Notes under the pieces: generated by a model
The model's input: the letters and a program-made list of their open reading frames with translations, nothing else
Told to the model about the DNA's origin: nothing
The model's database searches: none
Shown here: positions 53,928 through 64,000 of the stretch, one piece after another
Position numbering within the stretch: the first letter of the stretch is position 1
Layout: each line of letters starts with the position of its first letter
Assembly (NCBI GenBank): GCA_016859345.1
Contig: CM029119.1
Coordinates: forward strand, 7,725,912-7,789,911
Source: Istiophorus platypterus
Taxonomy: Eukaryota; Chordata; Actinopteri; Istiophoriformes; Istiophoridae
Direction of reading: 5' to 3'
DNA: 64,000 bases
Made by a program: the position numbers and the translations under genes

Positions 53928-54260
53928 TCATTCTGAATCTATATTTACAACATGCGGGAGTAACTCCACAGGATCTTGGAGATGAATGAGGAAGGACACC
54001 TGCATTGCCACAGAGGACTGTCCAGTCTCATCCCGATCTCCACGCTGCAGAGTGGTTTCCATGTTTACCACTGATGGACAGTGCAGCATAGAAGCATCAG
54101 CATGTGGGGAAGTTGGCTGAACTTGGCGTCGGAAAATCAATGAACTCTCAGGAGTCAGCGAAGCGTCAGGCATGGCCCTCATCGGCGTGGCAGAGGATCT
54201 GTTGCGTTCTGGCACTGTTGCAATGGACAAAGTGTCTATTCGAGAGCCGAGAACGGCTAG
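53928..54260 (-). other. gcgr: Open 110-codon extension after the gcgr TGA (possible readthrough tail)
   Basis: The gcgr frame meets TGA at 54263-54261 and the following four transcript bases are CTAG. The same frame then stays open for 110 codons to a TGA at 53930-53928. It encodes a hydrophilic stretch with many Ser/Thr (for example LSIATVPERNRSSATP and PDASLTPESS), the composition expected of a class B receptor C-tail. It may be a translated extension, or the relic of a tail cut off by a nonsense change. Confidence 0.55.
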
Positions 54261-57200
54261 TCACTGGCCGCAGCATAGGGTCCCTGCTTCTGTCCTCCAG
54301 GTACGTAACTTCCTCCTCAGCTCTGTCCTCACCTGCACCCAGAGTGGAGGTGAGCCTTTTCAGTGTTAATTTGCCATTTTGTTTACAAATTTTGTGTTAT
54401 TTTACAAAAGTCTTTTACTTTATCTTTTCAATAATTGATAAGATCAATTAGCCATTGTAAAAAAAAAAACAAAAAACTCAGCAAGCAAAGAAACAACAAA
54501 TACAGATTCAAAAACTCAGTCCTCTAAACAAAAATGGATGACTGAAAAATTATTTTATTTTTTTTCTAATGCAGTCTTAAATGATCTGACCAGCTGTGAG
54601 TCCCCGAATGAAAACCCTAAATGTGTTTCTTAGGATGATGAATGGATGTCGATCAGCCCCATTACCAGGATTATTAATAATGTTAATGTTATTAATAATG
54701 TTTTAATATGATTTAACACTAATTTTACACTTTACAGCCATGTAGATTGATATATTTTTTTTCTCATACATTGTGACTGGTACATCCGGCTAAAGAGTAA
54801 CTTCTAATTAGGGTAAGAAATGAAATGAGAATATGAGATGAAACAACGAACCTCTTTGTTGGCATAGCAGTACAGCACAGCCACCAGAAAGCCCTAAGGA
54901 GAGGCCAGATTTTAAGTAAAGTCCTACTAGTTTCAGCACACAAGTACTACATTTGCTAGATGGAACGTGAATAAATTAAGATAATGTCTTGACAGTTACA
55001 CTGTTTACCATTGTTTGACATATCAGCAAGAGCAAACAGTCATTCTCTGGTTCAGTTAAACCTACCTGAAATGAGTTGAGAAAAAGGGTGAAGAAAACTT
55101 TAATGAAGCGCAGAATGCCAGTTGTCTGCTCATCTGTAGCAAAGATGAATATGACCTCATGAATCCCAAACAGAGGAATGAGGGTAAGGGTCGCCTTGGC
55201 AAGTCTAACAGGGCAAATCAAAACACTTGTTACAACATCATACATATTGGTATTGTTTTTCTTTTTCCTTTTCTTTTTTTTTCAACATTAATTTTTCTGG
55301 CTACGTCTGCACAAAATTCATAACTGCTTTTCTGTGAGAGCCAGAGTCGCGGCCTTGACTTGGAAAAAAAAAAAAGAGTAGAACAAATCCAATTTATCAT
55401 AACAAATTATGCTGAGACAACTTGCCGGAGTTTGTAATCAGGGTATCCACTTTGGTTGTTGGCTCTTAATTTGGAAAGAATGACCTTCAGGATCTTCATG
55501 AAAATCAGAAAGTTGATCTGTAAATCAGAAAATCCAAATATGAATTGTATCCACTGATGCAAAACTATATATTATGCCATACATTTTGCAAATGCAAGAG
55601 ATGGAATTAAACACTGAGTACGCTATTTGCATAAGTCACCCTTACTAGAGAAGCAAAAAGAATTGGGAAACGAATGATCCACCAGTAGTACATGTTCTCA
55701 TTGACAGCCCAACACCTGGGATAAAAAAGGAGATATCACTATTTCTCTATTGTCTGCAGATAAGCAGGGGCAGGGGTCCACACATGAAGAGATCAGGCAC
55801 ATGGGGACAAGACACACACATGCAAAACACTTACTCTTTGTTTTCTTTCAGTAGCTTCATCACTACCCAGGGAACCACAAATAGAAGTGGTGTTCCTAAG
55901 ATCAAGACAGTAAAAATGGAACTCAATAACAAATAATTATATAAATAACCGTGTAAATGTTTGCATGGCACGTAAAGTGGAATTAGATTTTCTTAGGATG
56001 GCAGCAACTCAAGGTGAGAAGTCCTAGGAAAACTCTTTAGGTGTTTGTTAATTTGGACACAAAGAGATGGAACTTACCCCAGCCAAGACAGATGTAAGGC
56101 AAGTATTTGTTGTTGTCGATCAACACTGAAGCTATAAGCACAGAGTACAAATAAACTGCCTCTCCAAAGAACCAATAGTGATTGGCCAGGACACAGTACT
56201 GCATCATCACCTGTGCTATCCGGCAGCCAAAAGCAGCCTTGAAAAAATAGACATGAAAATCCACATAGTGTTTAAATTTGCCCGATTAAAGGATGTATTG
56301 TCTTTAAATAGGATATATCAACTAAAAATCCTTAGTGTTAACCCACAATAGGTAACAACAATAAACTATTAACATAAATTTCAAATAAGACCCACCTGGT
56401 GACTGAGCATCTCACTCACATCAGTCTGTTTCATGATTTCTCGTCCCCAGTGGCGTTCTAGCATGGTGTCCTTGACAATGACGGATACAGCTCGCAGGAT
56501 GAAGGAGAGGAAAAGGTTAGCATGAATGTAGTTCCTGGTGCAATGCAGTTTCCTGCCAGGGGACATAACAATAAGAAAAGGTTCCTGTGAATTAAGGTTT
56601 TGAATATGTATGTTCTTCTAGCTTATTTTTTCTTGATTTAGTTGCCTTTCTTACAATGTTTCTTGAACTGGTTTCATCTGATCTGCAAAAGCACCACATT
56701 AGCACAGCACCTATTTTGTATTTGATATTTTTAAAATATGTAATATGTAATATGTTATGTATGTAATAATGCCATTGTTTGAACACTTTTCAATCATTTC
56801 ACTTCTTGACAGTTCCAGGGTACCTTATGTATATTACGATTTAAACTTGTACCATGTTATCTGTATTCATTTGAAAGTGCCTCTCTCTGCTTCTGTCAAC
56901 CAGGATGGAATGAGTCAGTAGGCATTAGTGGTAATAATCTCTCATGAGTCATCATCTTTCCCAGAGTGCCATGACATGTATTTGACATATTAATATGACA
57001 ACAAATATGATTGCAAATCTGTTAGACAGCTTACCTAAAGCTCAGGAGAATGATAAGTGCTGTTATGAGCGTCAACAGGGACAAGGAGTAGCCAACAGTG
57101 TACAGCATCCTGAAGCTCACCATCAATTGTTTGAACCACAGCTGTAAAGACAAATCCACACGAGACATTTTTTGTTAATCGGATTTCATGTATTCACTAC

Positions 57201-59303
57201 TATAACCTCAATGAGATTGACACTGACAACAGAAGAAGAGCTAAAGTCTCAAGGCCTATTGTTTCCAGGATTGTTTCCATATTGTCGACATTTAAGTTGA
57301 TATGGCAAACATGTATGCCAACAGCTGGTAAGCAGCTACCTATTTACACATTCCAGCAGACCTAGAGGAAAATATCTTTCCACTATGTTCTCCAGCTTTT
57401 GGTGCCGGATAGGTAGCGTATAGTCTGTTTGATTTTTGCTCAAAACAGCTGCCTGCAGTTAAGTCACAGTCCATTAAACCAAAACAATGAGCTGAAAGAG
57501 TGACATCTTTCACATCCATGAAATATATTATTAATATAACAACAGTGATTATACCTTACACCTGCTTTGAGGACTTTTTTTTTAATTGGCTTTTAGTTTT
57601 ACTAGACAGACTCTATATATTTGATTTTTTTAAAGTATATTTTGTATTTCACATGAACACATGTGAATGTATGTGGACAAAGAATAAACTGAGTTAATTG
57701 CATCTGGACTCCTGCCTTTGCTAATGGTCCTACATAGGTGAGTTATGTTTGGATGAATACCAGTTAACAGTATGTGTCAACTCCCTATGCACCATATGTC
57801 TACATCATATCACTGACAGTTCATTTCAAATACTGATGACTCTAAGCTTTTTAACATCTGCAGTATAGGGATAAAGGGTTGGCTCTGAGAGTTGAATTGT
57901 GTATCTTTCAAAACTTGCAAATTAAACTATTATTCTTTGCACCTCTTTTACAGTTGACAAATGCTGCTAACTGGCATTCAACCTCGAATGAGTACACATC
58001 AGTTAATTCAAATTTCTTTTCCATTAGATGTTCACATGATAACCTGTGTTTGCCATTAAAAGACCCCTGTTTCAGCAGTGCAGTGAACGCTCTTCCTTGA
58101 CATGATACAAACATTTGAGCGAGGAGAAGCGCTTACAGCTGCGACAAATTGACCCCCTAGATGGAAGCAATTTGGTTGCCATACCTCCTGAGATGTAACC
58201 TCTTTTTCCTCCTCACACTGGATCATGTCCCTCCACACCTGCCCGCTGTCCTCTCTCTCCCAGAGGCCATTAGAGCCGCACCGCTGACGCACAACTCCCT
58301 GGGACACTTGAGGAAAAAACAATCAGTCCTTCAGTAATTCTGCACTAATGTGGGTCAAATCAATCACAGCATGCTCCGGGCAGAAGACAGGTAAGTGGCC
58401 TGGACACGGTATCATTCCAGCTCACAGGGAAAAGAACCTTAAAGATACATGCATGCTCAGGCACAAAGACACATACACATAGGACATGTAAAATGATCAC
58501 TTAACATGTCTAAAATATTGATGATATCCAGAAATTATATATTCTAAATTTCTTTAAAGGATAGTTTGACATTTTGGGTATGAAGATGGATGGACCTACT
58601 TCCCTAACAGCTGCCAAAAACATACTCCAAGAGAAAGAGAAATAATTGAAATGAACACATATTTCAGTTTGTTTGATCCGTCAGAGTTAAGACTCGCTGA
58701 AAGTGTTTTTTACCTTTGTCATACCAGGGCAGGTAGAAAGGACACGAGATGTTGACCACAGAGCCGGCAGGAGTATCTGGCCAGCAGGCGTATCTGTCAA
58801 ATGTCCTGTTACAGAACAATCCTGCCAGAGAGAGAATAGGAAATGTTAGTATCTCCTCAACAACGAAGCCACAGATGATTTTTGATTCAATTTCAAATAG
58901 CATAGCCTGACAGTTCTTTTTCCTTTCCCCTTTGCGTGAATGAAGTTTCTTCATACCTTGAGAGGGCGGCTCATTTTCTATCATTTTGACACAGTCTTCT
59001 TTATACTGGAGCCATTTCCGATAAGTCTCCTCTAAGACTTTTCCACTAGCCATCTCAAACTGAAAGGACACAAACAAAAAGATACTTCAGAAAACTTTCT
59101 TTCACTCTCATGTCAAACATTTTATCAAGTCTTTTTGGAAGAATTTAAGAAGGTAAAACATCCTGTAGTTGAGTTACCTTAAAAGTCATCGTCTGTCAAA
59201 CTTTTCTCTAAAAAGAAAAAGTATTAATTTTGCACTTTACCACCTTTGGCTGTTTGTGAAATAAAAGGCTGATTAAAGCCATTATGTCTTGTGTCCTGTC
59301 CAT
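54261..59303 (-). CDS. gcgr: Glucagon receptor (class B1 GPCR), 13 coding exons
   Basis: Exons: 59303-59241, 59059-58957, 58821-58714, 58306-58185, 57141-57035, 56552-56396, 56237-56078, 55895-55835, 55715-55646, 55517-55426, 55204-55066, 54893-54852, 54332-54261; 431 aa to the first stop. The ectodomain has the six family cysteines (44, 59, 68, 82, 101, 122) and CNRTFDRYACWPDTPAG, closest to GCGR. Seven membrane helices follow. H178, E246 and the disulfide pair C225/C295 are present, as is RLAKATLTLIPLFGIHE. It couples glucagon (in fish often also GLP-1) to Gs/cAMP at the plasma membrane. The signal-peptide exon (MDRTQDIMALISLLFHKQPKV) is the least certain part, chosen for phase and splice sites. 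Intron 10 uses a GC donor. GLP1R and GIPR fit less well. Confidence 0.93.
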
Positions 59304-59845
59304 CAGTGCAGCCTTTTTTCTTTTTGAAAGACTGAGAGGAAGAAGGACAACAGAACAATTTTGACTGCTGGACGAGCTGGTTGTAAGTGCTGAGTTCATC
59401 TGCTATTATCGGTAAAACTCCAAAAGCATGATTGTGCCAAGATTTTCAAAACAGATGTGAACTTTTGTACCTATAAAATCTTAAATTGTTGTAGATTGTG
59501 AATATTTCTTCCTGCACATCCATCATAAGGGAAGACTTTTCAAGAGAAATCAGTGCTGCTTGTTTACCATGTTTAGAGGATACAAATTATCATCCATTTT
59601 CAGTAACCTCACAATAAGGTTTCCTGTCACAAGCACCAAAACCGAGCCAAACTAAATGAACTATCATACCGATTCTGGACATAGCAGATTATTTTGAATA
59701 GATTCAAAGGAGCCACATTACTGGTTCTCATGAAAGTTCTTTAATAGTGGTCAACATTAAAAGCTTTTTGCTTTTTCATTTAATCTGACCTTGTCTTCTA
59801 TTTCCCTCATTTAAAGGCTGTCTCATGGTCACACATCAGTTTCAA

Positions 59846-59997
59846 ATCACTTATGGAGTTTGTGCACAAAGCACAGAAGCTGCCCACATTTATTTTTTTA
59901 GTTCGTATCCACTGTGCAAAGTAGAGAAAATTTCTTACTCCTGACTCCTAATGGCAGTAAATGGGCCCAACATGACTCATACTATGTACCATTCTAC
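59846..59997 (+). repeat. 150-bp direct repeat, copy A
   Basis: Shares AATCACTTAT, AGCACAGAAGCTGCC, GAGAAAATTTCTTACTCCTG and CATGACTCATACTATGTACC in the same order and orientation with 63470-63617. It is probably a dispersed element or an old segmental duplication around the gcgr promoter. Confidence 0.85.
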
Positions 59998-61786
59998 ATA
60001 CATGCTATCTGTAAACAAAATGCACTATATACAGTGCTATTTGTCACTGTAATGTATATTGTTTTATAATTACAATAAACAAAATCATTGTACTTTTCTG
60101 TTTTGTAATAACAGAAAAATATGCAGTCATGACAGACATAAACTGCACAGGGACCTTGAAGTCCCCTGTCAATTAAACTTCATTCAGTAAAAGAAAAGAA
60201 GAGTACAAATATTTAATTTTTTAAGTAACTTAAGCATTACTATTGATTTGAATTTATTGAATCACGAACGACTTCCTAACTAGTATTATCAAAAGCCATC
60301 TTGTATGTACACTTCATAACTCTGTATTAAGGTGAGCACATAGAGCCTCTCCCCCTTCAGCATGAACGTGAAATCAGCCTTTTTAAATATCATTACGCAT
60401 AGTAAAGCTCAAACATCCAAGCAAACCACCTTTTTGGGGGGATGCAAATTTTTTAAAAAACTTGTTCTTGCTACTCATTGAAGAAATAACTGGTATAACA
60501 TCCTCTTCAATCAGTAAGAATGTTGTTACAACAACTGATATGTGATCTTTTTAATAATTCCACCTGAAGGCCTCCCTCTTTGCCTTGTTATTGTTAAGCA
60601 CTTGTTATTCTGAATAAAGTTGAGGGGAAAATATATATATACACATTTTTAATATGACTTCCACCTTTTTAAATGTATTTAATTTTGTCACTTCTCTAAC
60701 CCTAACACACTACATACTCAAAACCTTCTAAAACTGAATGTGTAGTATGGGATTATAATTAAGTTATAGAGTTGGAGTCACCTGGTCAGTTTCATTTTTT
60801 CTACAAAGAATAATTTTCTGAATCTCACCGGGAGTTCTACCATATATATTGTCATTGTTATCACCCACACATTTGTTTTCTCTCATGCTCTTTGCCTTTT
60901 ATGTACTTTTGTCAGCTACTGTACAGGATGCAGTCAGTCACATATTTTCTAGCTGGCACCCCATTAGGTTATGAGGAATGTATCTTTCTGATATCAGCAG
61001 TAGGCTTCGTCCCCAGAAAACTGGACTGTCTGAGTGATGGCAGGAGCATGTGTGATACAGCTGCTTCTTGTTTTGCCAACCTGATCGCTCCCACAGCTGC
61101 TGTGGGGTGGGATGATGGCACAGTGCATAACACTGCATGAGCCCAGCTGTAACACACCCAATCAGTTGCCTTGTGGCCCTCCTACAGTGGGCCTCAGAGG
61201 AAAGCAGGTCTGTTGGGGTCCCTCTTAAGGCTCTGCCCCTGTGTATCAACAGACTTTCAAAACACTTTTGGGATTTTTCTCTCAAGGTAGATGGCATTTT
61301 AACAGTGATCACCTGTGGCAGCTCATGGAATAACACCACATCAGGTTTGGTTTCTTATGGGCCGAGGGGCTGCCCCATGTGGAGCCCCATCCCCCCACTT
61401 AGACATGATAGAAGGAAACATAATTTTTTAAAAAAAGACAAAAAAAAACAGAGTAGCTGTTCATACTTCAATATTTCAACCTCCCTTTCTACATTCTGAA
61501 CAGGCTAAAAGGGATTTCAAACCTGAACTTTTAAATATGGGATATCCCAAATCTTAGTCCAGGCCCTACTAAACTCCCCCATGCTGGCCTTACCGTCTAC
61601 TGTTCAGGTTACCCCAACAACCCAGGCTTAAGATCACTAGTGAACAACATCGATTGAATCTCTGTTTTTAATTAGGACTCAACAAGCTGTGAATGTTCTG
61701 ATTATATCTGAATCTGCCTGACTCTGATTTTCAAGCACTGAGTCCTTAAACCTGGGCTTACTGAAACTGCAGCTGTAGTGTGATTC

Positions 61787-61881
61787 ACAGCTGGTAGAGG
61801 GTCTATTTGCCTCTTGGCATGTTGTGAGTCAGTGCAGTGTGGAACACATACCAAGAGGCAAATAGACCCTCTACCAGCTGT
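61787..61881. repeat. Perfect 31-bp inverted repeat (hairpin)
   Basis: Arm 61787-61817 (begins ACAGCTGGTAGAGGG) is perfectly complementary to arm 61851-61881, with a 33-base spacer. Four more pairs follow after one mismatch inside the loop. Arms this long without a mismatch imply recent origin or conservation. Confidence 0.95.
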
Positions 61882-62571
61882 CTTTCTAGGCTTGTTAGGT
61901 CTCCATGCAGGGCCAGGTGAAACGGTGGTGTAAGGAACCAATTTCAGAGTCACTCTTCCAACTGACTATTTACTTGAGTGGTTCACATCCGGCAGGAATG
62001 GGTTTGTTATTTCACTGTAAGTTAGCAGCTTCTGTGCTGTTCTGTTCTATTTTCATATTGTTTACAAGCACACATGGGTGTGAATTTATTAACAGACTCT
62101 TTACGGTCCTATGCATTTAATATAATGTATTGCCTGAGTGATAAATGATAGAACAAGAACAAACAAAATGAGCAGATCGAGAAACATTGTGCCAGAGTAT
62201 CTACAGCAGCCGCAAGCTGCTGAACATCACATGAAAACCCCAAAAGCAAACAGATCTCATAGCATTTACTGCAGCATCATGTGAATAAACAACCTATGAT
62301 GCTTTTAATTGATAGCGCATGCGGATTTGCAGTCACAGGCTTATTTCAACACTTGAGAACACTTGCGATGCAAATACCGTAGATATTGCAAACCTTCAGT
62401 TATGCAATAAATAGACCTGAAAGATCTAATAAATACACGAGTATTCTCTCTGATGCATATGGCTTCAATCAAGTTGTAAGAATTATCAGCCGATTCAATA
62501 CCACAATCCAAAAAAGTGGCTATCATGAAACATACATTTATGCACAGAAGTAAAAAAAAAGAATCTAATAA

Positions 62572-62600
62572 TAAGTTGTCGTTGTTGTTGTTGTTGTTGT
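62572..62600 (+). repeat. (TTG)n triplet repeat next to the gcgr leader donor
   Basis: GTCGTTGTTG... then TTG repeats, reading (CAA)n on the transcript strand and starting within 12 nt of the GTAAGT donor of the first exon. Confidence 0.85.
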
Positions 62601-62608
62601 TTACTTAC

Positions 62609-62780
62609 ACGTTGTCGATGCTGTAACGTGCCTCTTAGCGCGAATAATTCCTTCTGCGGAGAACAGCAGCAGCGTCTGTCACTCGCAGAATGACGGTCCC
62701 TCCCCGAGCGCCTGTCAACGCGCCGGTGTCGCCACAGGTGTGACCCCCTCATGACGTGTCCGGGGTCGGGTGACTACTCC
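62609..62780 (-). promoter_or_regulatory. gcgr: Probable non-coding first exon and promoter side of gcgr
   Basis: A GC-rich, CpG-containing island (about 62,620-62,900) contains a perfect GTAAGT donor at 62608. This is the nearest promoter-like DNA upstream of the signal-peptide exon, which itself has a good acceptor (59332). Linking the two is inference. The transcription start is not defined by the sequence. Confidence 0.45.
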
Positions 62781-62979
62781 GCACACGCAGCCCCTCGTCC
62801 CGCACAGCCCGCAGAGGCGGATCGCGGCCGCCCTCAACAGGTCGTGCGTTGGCGCTGGATCCGACCGCGTCCATCCAGTGCCTGCGCGTAAAAACAGCGA
62901 TGGATAAAGTGACGCGTGGGCTTTTGTGCAGACTCGCCGAGAGATCGATCTTTTATTATTGTTAAAGTACAAGCAGGAT

Positions 62980-62980
<1 letters not shown>

Positions 62981-63035
<55 letters not shown>

Positions 63036-63038
63036 TGT

Positions 63039-63070
<32 letters not shown>

Positions 63071-63080
63071 GGGGGGGGGG
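62981..63080 (+). repeat. (GT)n microsatellite ending in a G run
   Basis: About 45 GT units with two small interruptions (GAGT, GTTTGT) followed by a run of about ten G at 63071-63080. Z-DNA-prone and likely polymorphic. Confidence 0.95.
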
Positions 63081-63469
63081 TGTCGATTCACTGAAATCAC
63101 ATTGAATCAAAGAAAGTCAAGAACTGCACACGCTGAAGCCACTAGAGAATCCACAGTTAATCTATAATTACCTAGAGAAAAATACACCCACACATATCTC
63201 ATTCATCATATTCCTCTTTATTATCACCATAAAAAAACAACACTTAACGGTGTCAGGGTCGTATTTACGTCAAGGCGTTTAAAACTCCACAGGAAACTGC
63301 TGCAGGAGCTGAATCCAGACGAAACCCACAGCGTGAAGTTGCCAGGACACGTTCACAATCCTATTACCGACTCGTGAAATTATGACAAGTGTTGTTTCAA
63401 AGTCGTGAAACTGCTTATAAAGTGATCCAAGGTCTCATGAAAAGAATTAAGACAAGGATGACTATTTTA

Positions 63470-63617
63470 TAAATCACTTATAGAGTTTGTAAAAGCACAG
63501 AAGCTGCCAGCATTATCTTTTAAGTTTGTATCCCTGTGCAAAGAGGAGAAAATTTCTTACTCCTGAATCCTAATGGCAATAAATGGACTAGACATGACTC
63601 ATACTATGTACCATACC
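63470..63617 (+). repeat. 150-bp direct repeat, copy B
   Basis: Second copy of the repeat at 59846-59997, about 3.6 kb away, with a few substitutions and small indels (for example AGCACAGAAGCTGCCAGCAT). Confidence 0.85.
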
Positions 63618-64000
63618 AGGATTAAGACTAGGGTGTCCATTTCGGGGTTACATTTTGGGATTGGGATTAACCATTTGGCTTTATATTTCTTTTCAGGAGG
63701 ATTTGGGTTGTGTGAGTTTAATTCTACAATTTAAGCCAATAATTGGTCAGTGAACACTGGCGACAGGAGTGTTCAGAAGAAACATGGTGTAAATGTTGTG
63801 ATTACATGACCCTCATTTTAGGCCACTGAGCCACAGAGAGCACTAAAATTAAAATGTTTTATGCTGATTAATAACTCAATTTAGGAAATAATTTTTAAAA
63901 AAAGATCATATTCAAAGTGAATTGCTGCAACATGAAATTTAATTTATGAATTCAGCAAATTTCATTTCATTTATGGCATTTGACTGATGTTCTGTTACTT

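Larger units (their letters stand above)
59332..62608 (-). other. gcgr: gcgr intron 1 (leader intron)
   Basis: Spans from the donor of the non-coding first exon to the acceptor TTCTTCCTCTCAG before 59331. It holds one copy of a 150-bp direct repeat (59846-59997), an open frame of unknown nature (60938-61339, minus) and a perfect inverted repeat (61787-61881). No other gene is recognised. Confidence 0.5.
62781..64000. other. Upstream intergenic DNA
   Basis: GC-rich to about 62,900, then a long GT microsatellite and a direct-repeat copy. No gene was recognised on either strand. His/Thr-repeat frames here come from the microsatellite. Confidence 0.5.

Noticed and set aside
54261..54263. Selenocysteine reading of the gcgr TGA
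   Set aside because: The receptor family has no selenoproteins and no SECIS-like structure was recognised; the CUAG context points to readthrough instead.
54261..59303. GLP1R, GIPR or GLP2R as identity of the class B receptor
   Set aside because: The CNRTF...CWPDTPA and LPWYDK ectodomain pattern and the TM5-TM6 sequence fit glucagon receptors best.
62715..63110. His/Thr-repeat frame of 131 codons
   Set aside because: It is translation of the GT/CA microsatellite.
1..64000. CRISPR arrays, operons, phage or bacterial mobile elements
   Set aside because: The window is spliced vertebrate DNA; the only tandem repeats are microsatellites.

Overview
The window is vertebrate nuclear DNA, almost certainly from a ray-finned (teleost) fish. 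Genes are split by many short GT-AG introns. The proteins are clear orthologues of vertebrate families. Intergenic and intronic DNA carries fish-type repeats: a decayed Tc1-like transposon, a tRNA-derived SINE, and copies of a common teleost interspersed repeat with ATCGATTAATCG-like ends. A percomorph is my guess from the compact introns; the exact species is not readable from this window.

Layout from left to right. 1-3,757: the first coding exon of a leftward gene, probably rhbdl1 (rhomboid-like 1), and the start of its first intron, which runs off the left edge. 3,758-4,250: its GC-rich, CT-repeat-rich 5' flank. 4,250-16,280: about 12 kb without a recognisable gene, with a dead Tc1-like element, dispersed repeats and microsatellites. 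16,651-17,238 (+): intronless linker histone H1.0. 20,514-29,490 (-): rhot2 (Miro2), 19 coding exons, 618 aa. 31,587-53,088 (-): wdr90/POC16, 43 coding exons, 1,837 aa by my splice reconstruction. 53,928-59,331 plus a leader exon near 62.6 kb (-): a class B1 receptor of the glucagon receptor type (gcgr). 62.8-64 kb: a long GT microsatellite and repeats.

The order wdr90-rhot2-rhbdl1, all in one direction, is that of human 16p13.3 (WDR90-RHOT2-RHBDL1-STUB1). This is the main reason for naming the Miro gene rhot2 rather than rhot1 and for assigning the lone left exon to rhbdl1. In human, H1-0 and GCGR lie on other chromosomes, so here they are neighbours by rearrangement. The genes do not form a pathway: Miro2 works at the outer mitochondrial membrane, WDR90 in the centriole wall, H1.0 in chromatin and Gcgr at the plasma membrane.

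The most interesting signal is at the end of gcgr. The reading frame stops at a TGA only 23 codons into the last exon. That stop is followed by CTAG, giving UGA CUAG, the best-known vertebrate stop-codon readthrough context. The same frame then stays open for 110 codons and looks like a Ser/Thr-containing GPCR tail. Either a truncated and a long-tailed receptor are both made by programmed readthrough, or the tail was lost by a recent nonsense change. Other points of note are a perfect 31-bp inverted repeat in gcgr intron 1, a GC-AG intron in gcgr, and very small exons in wdr90.
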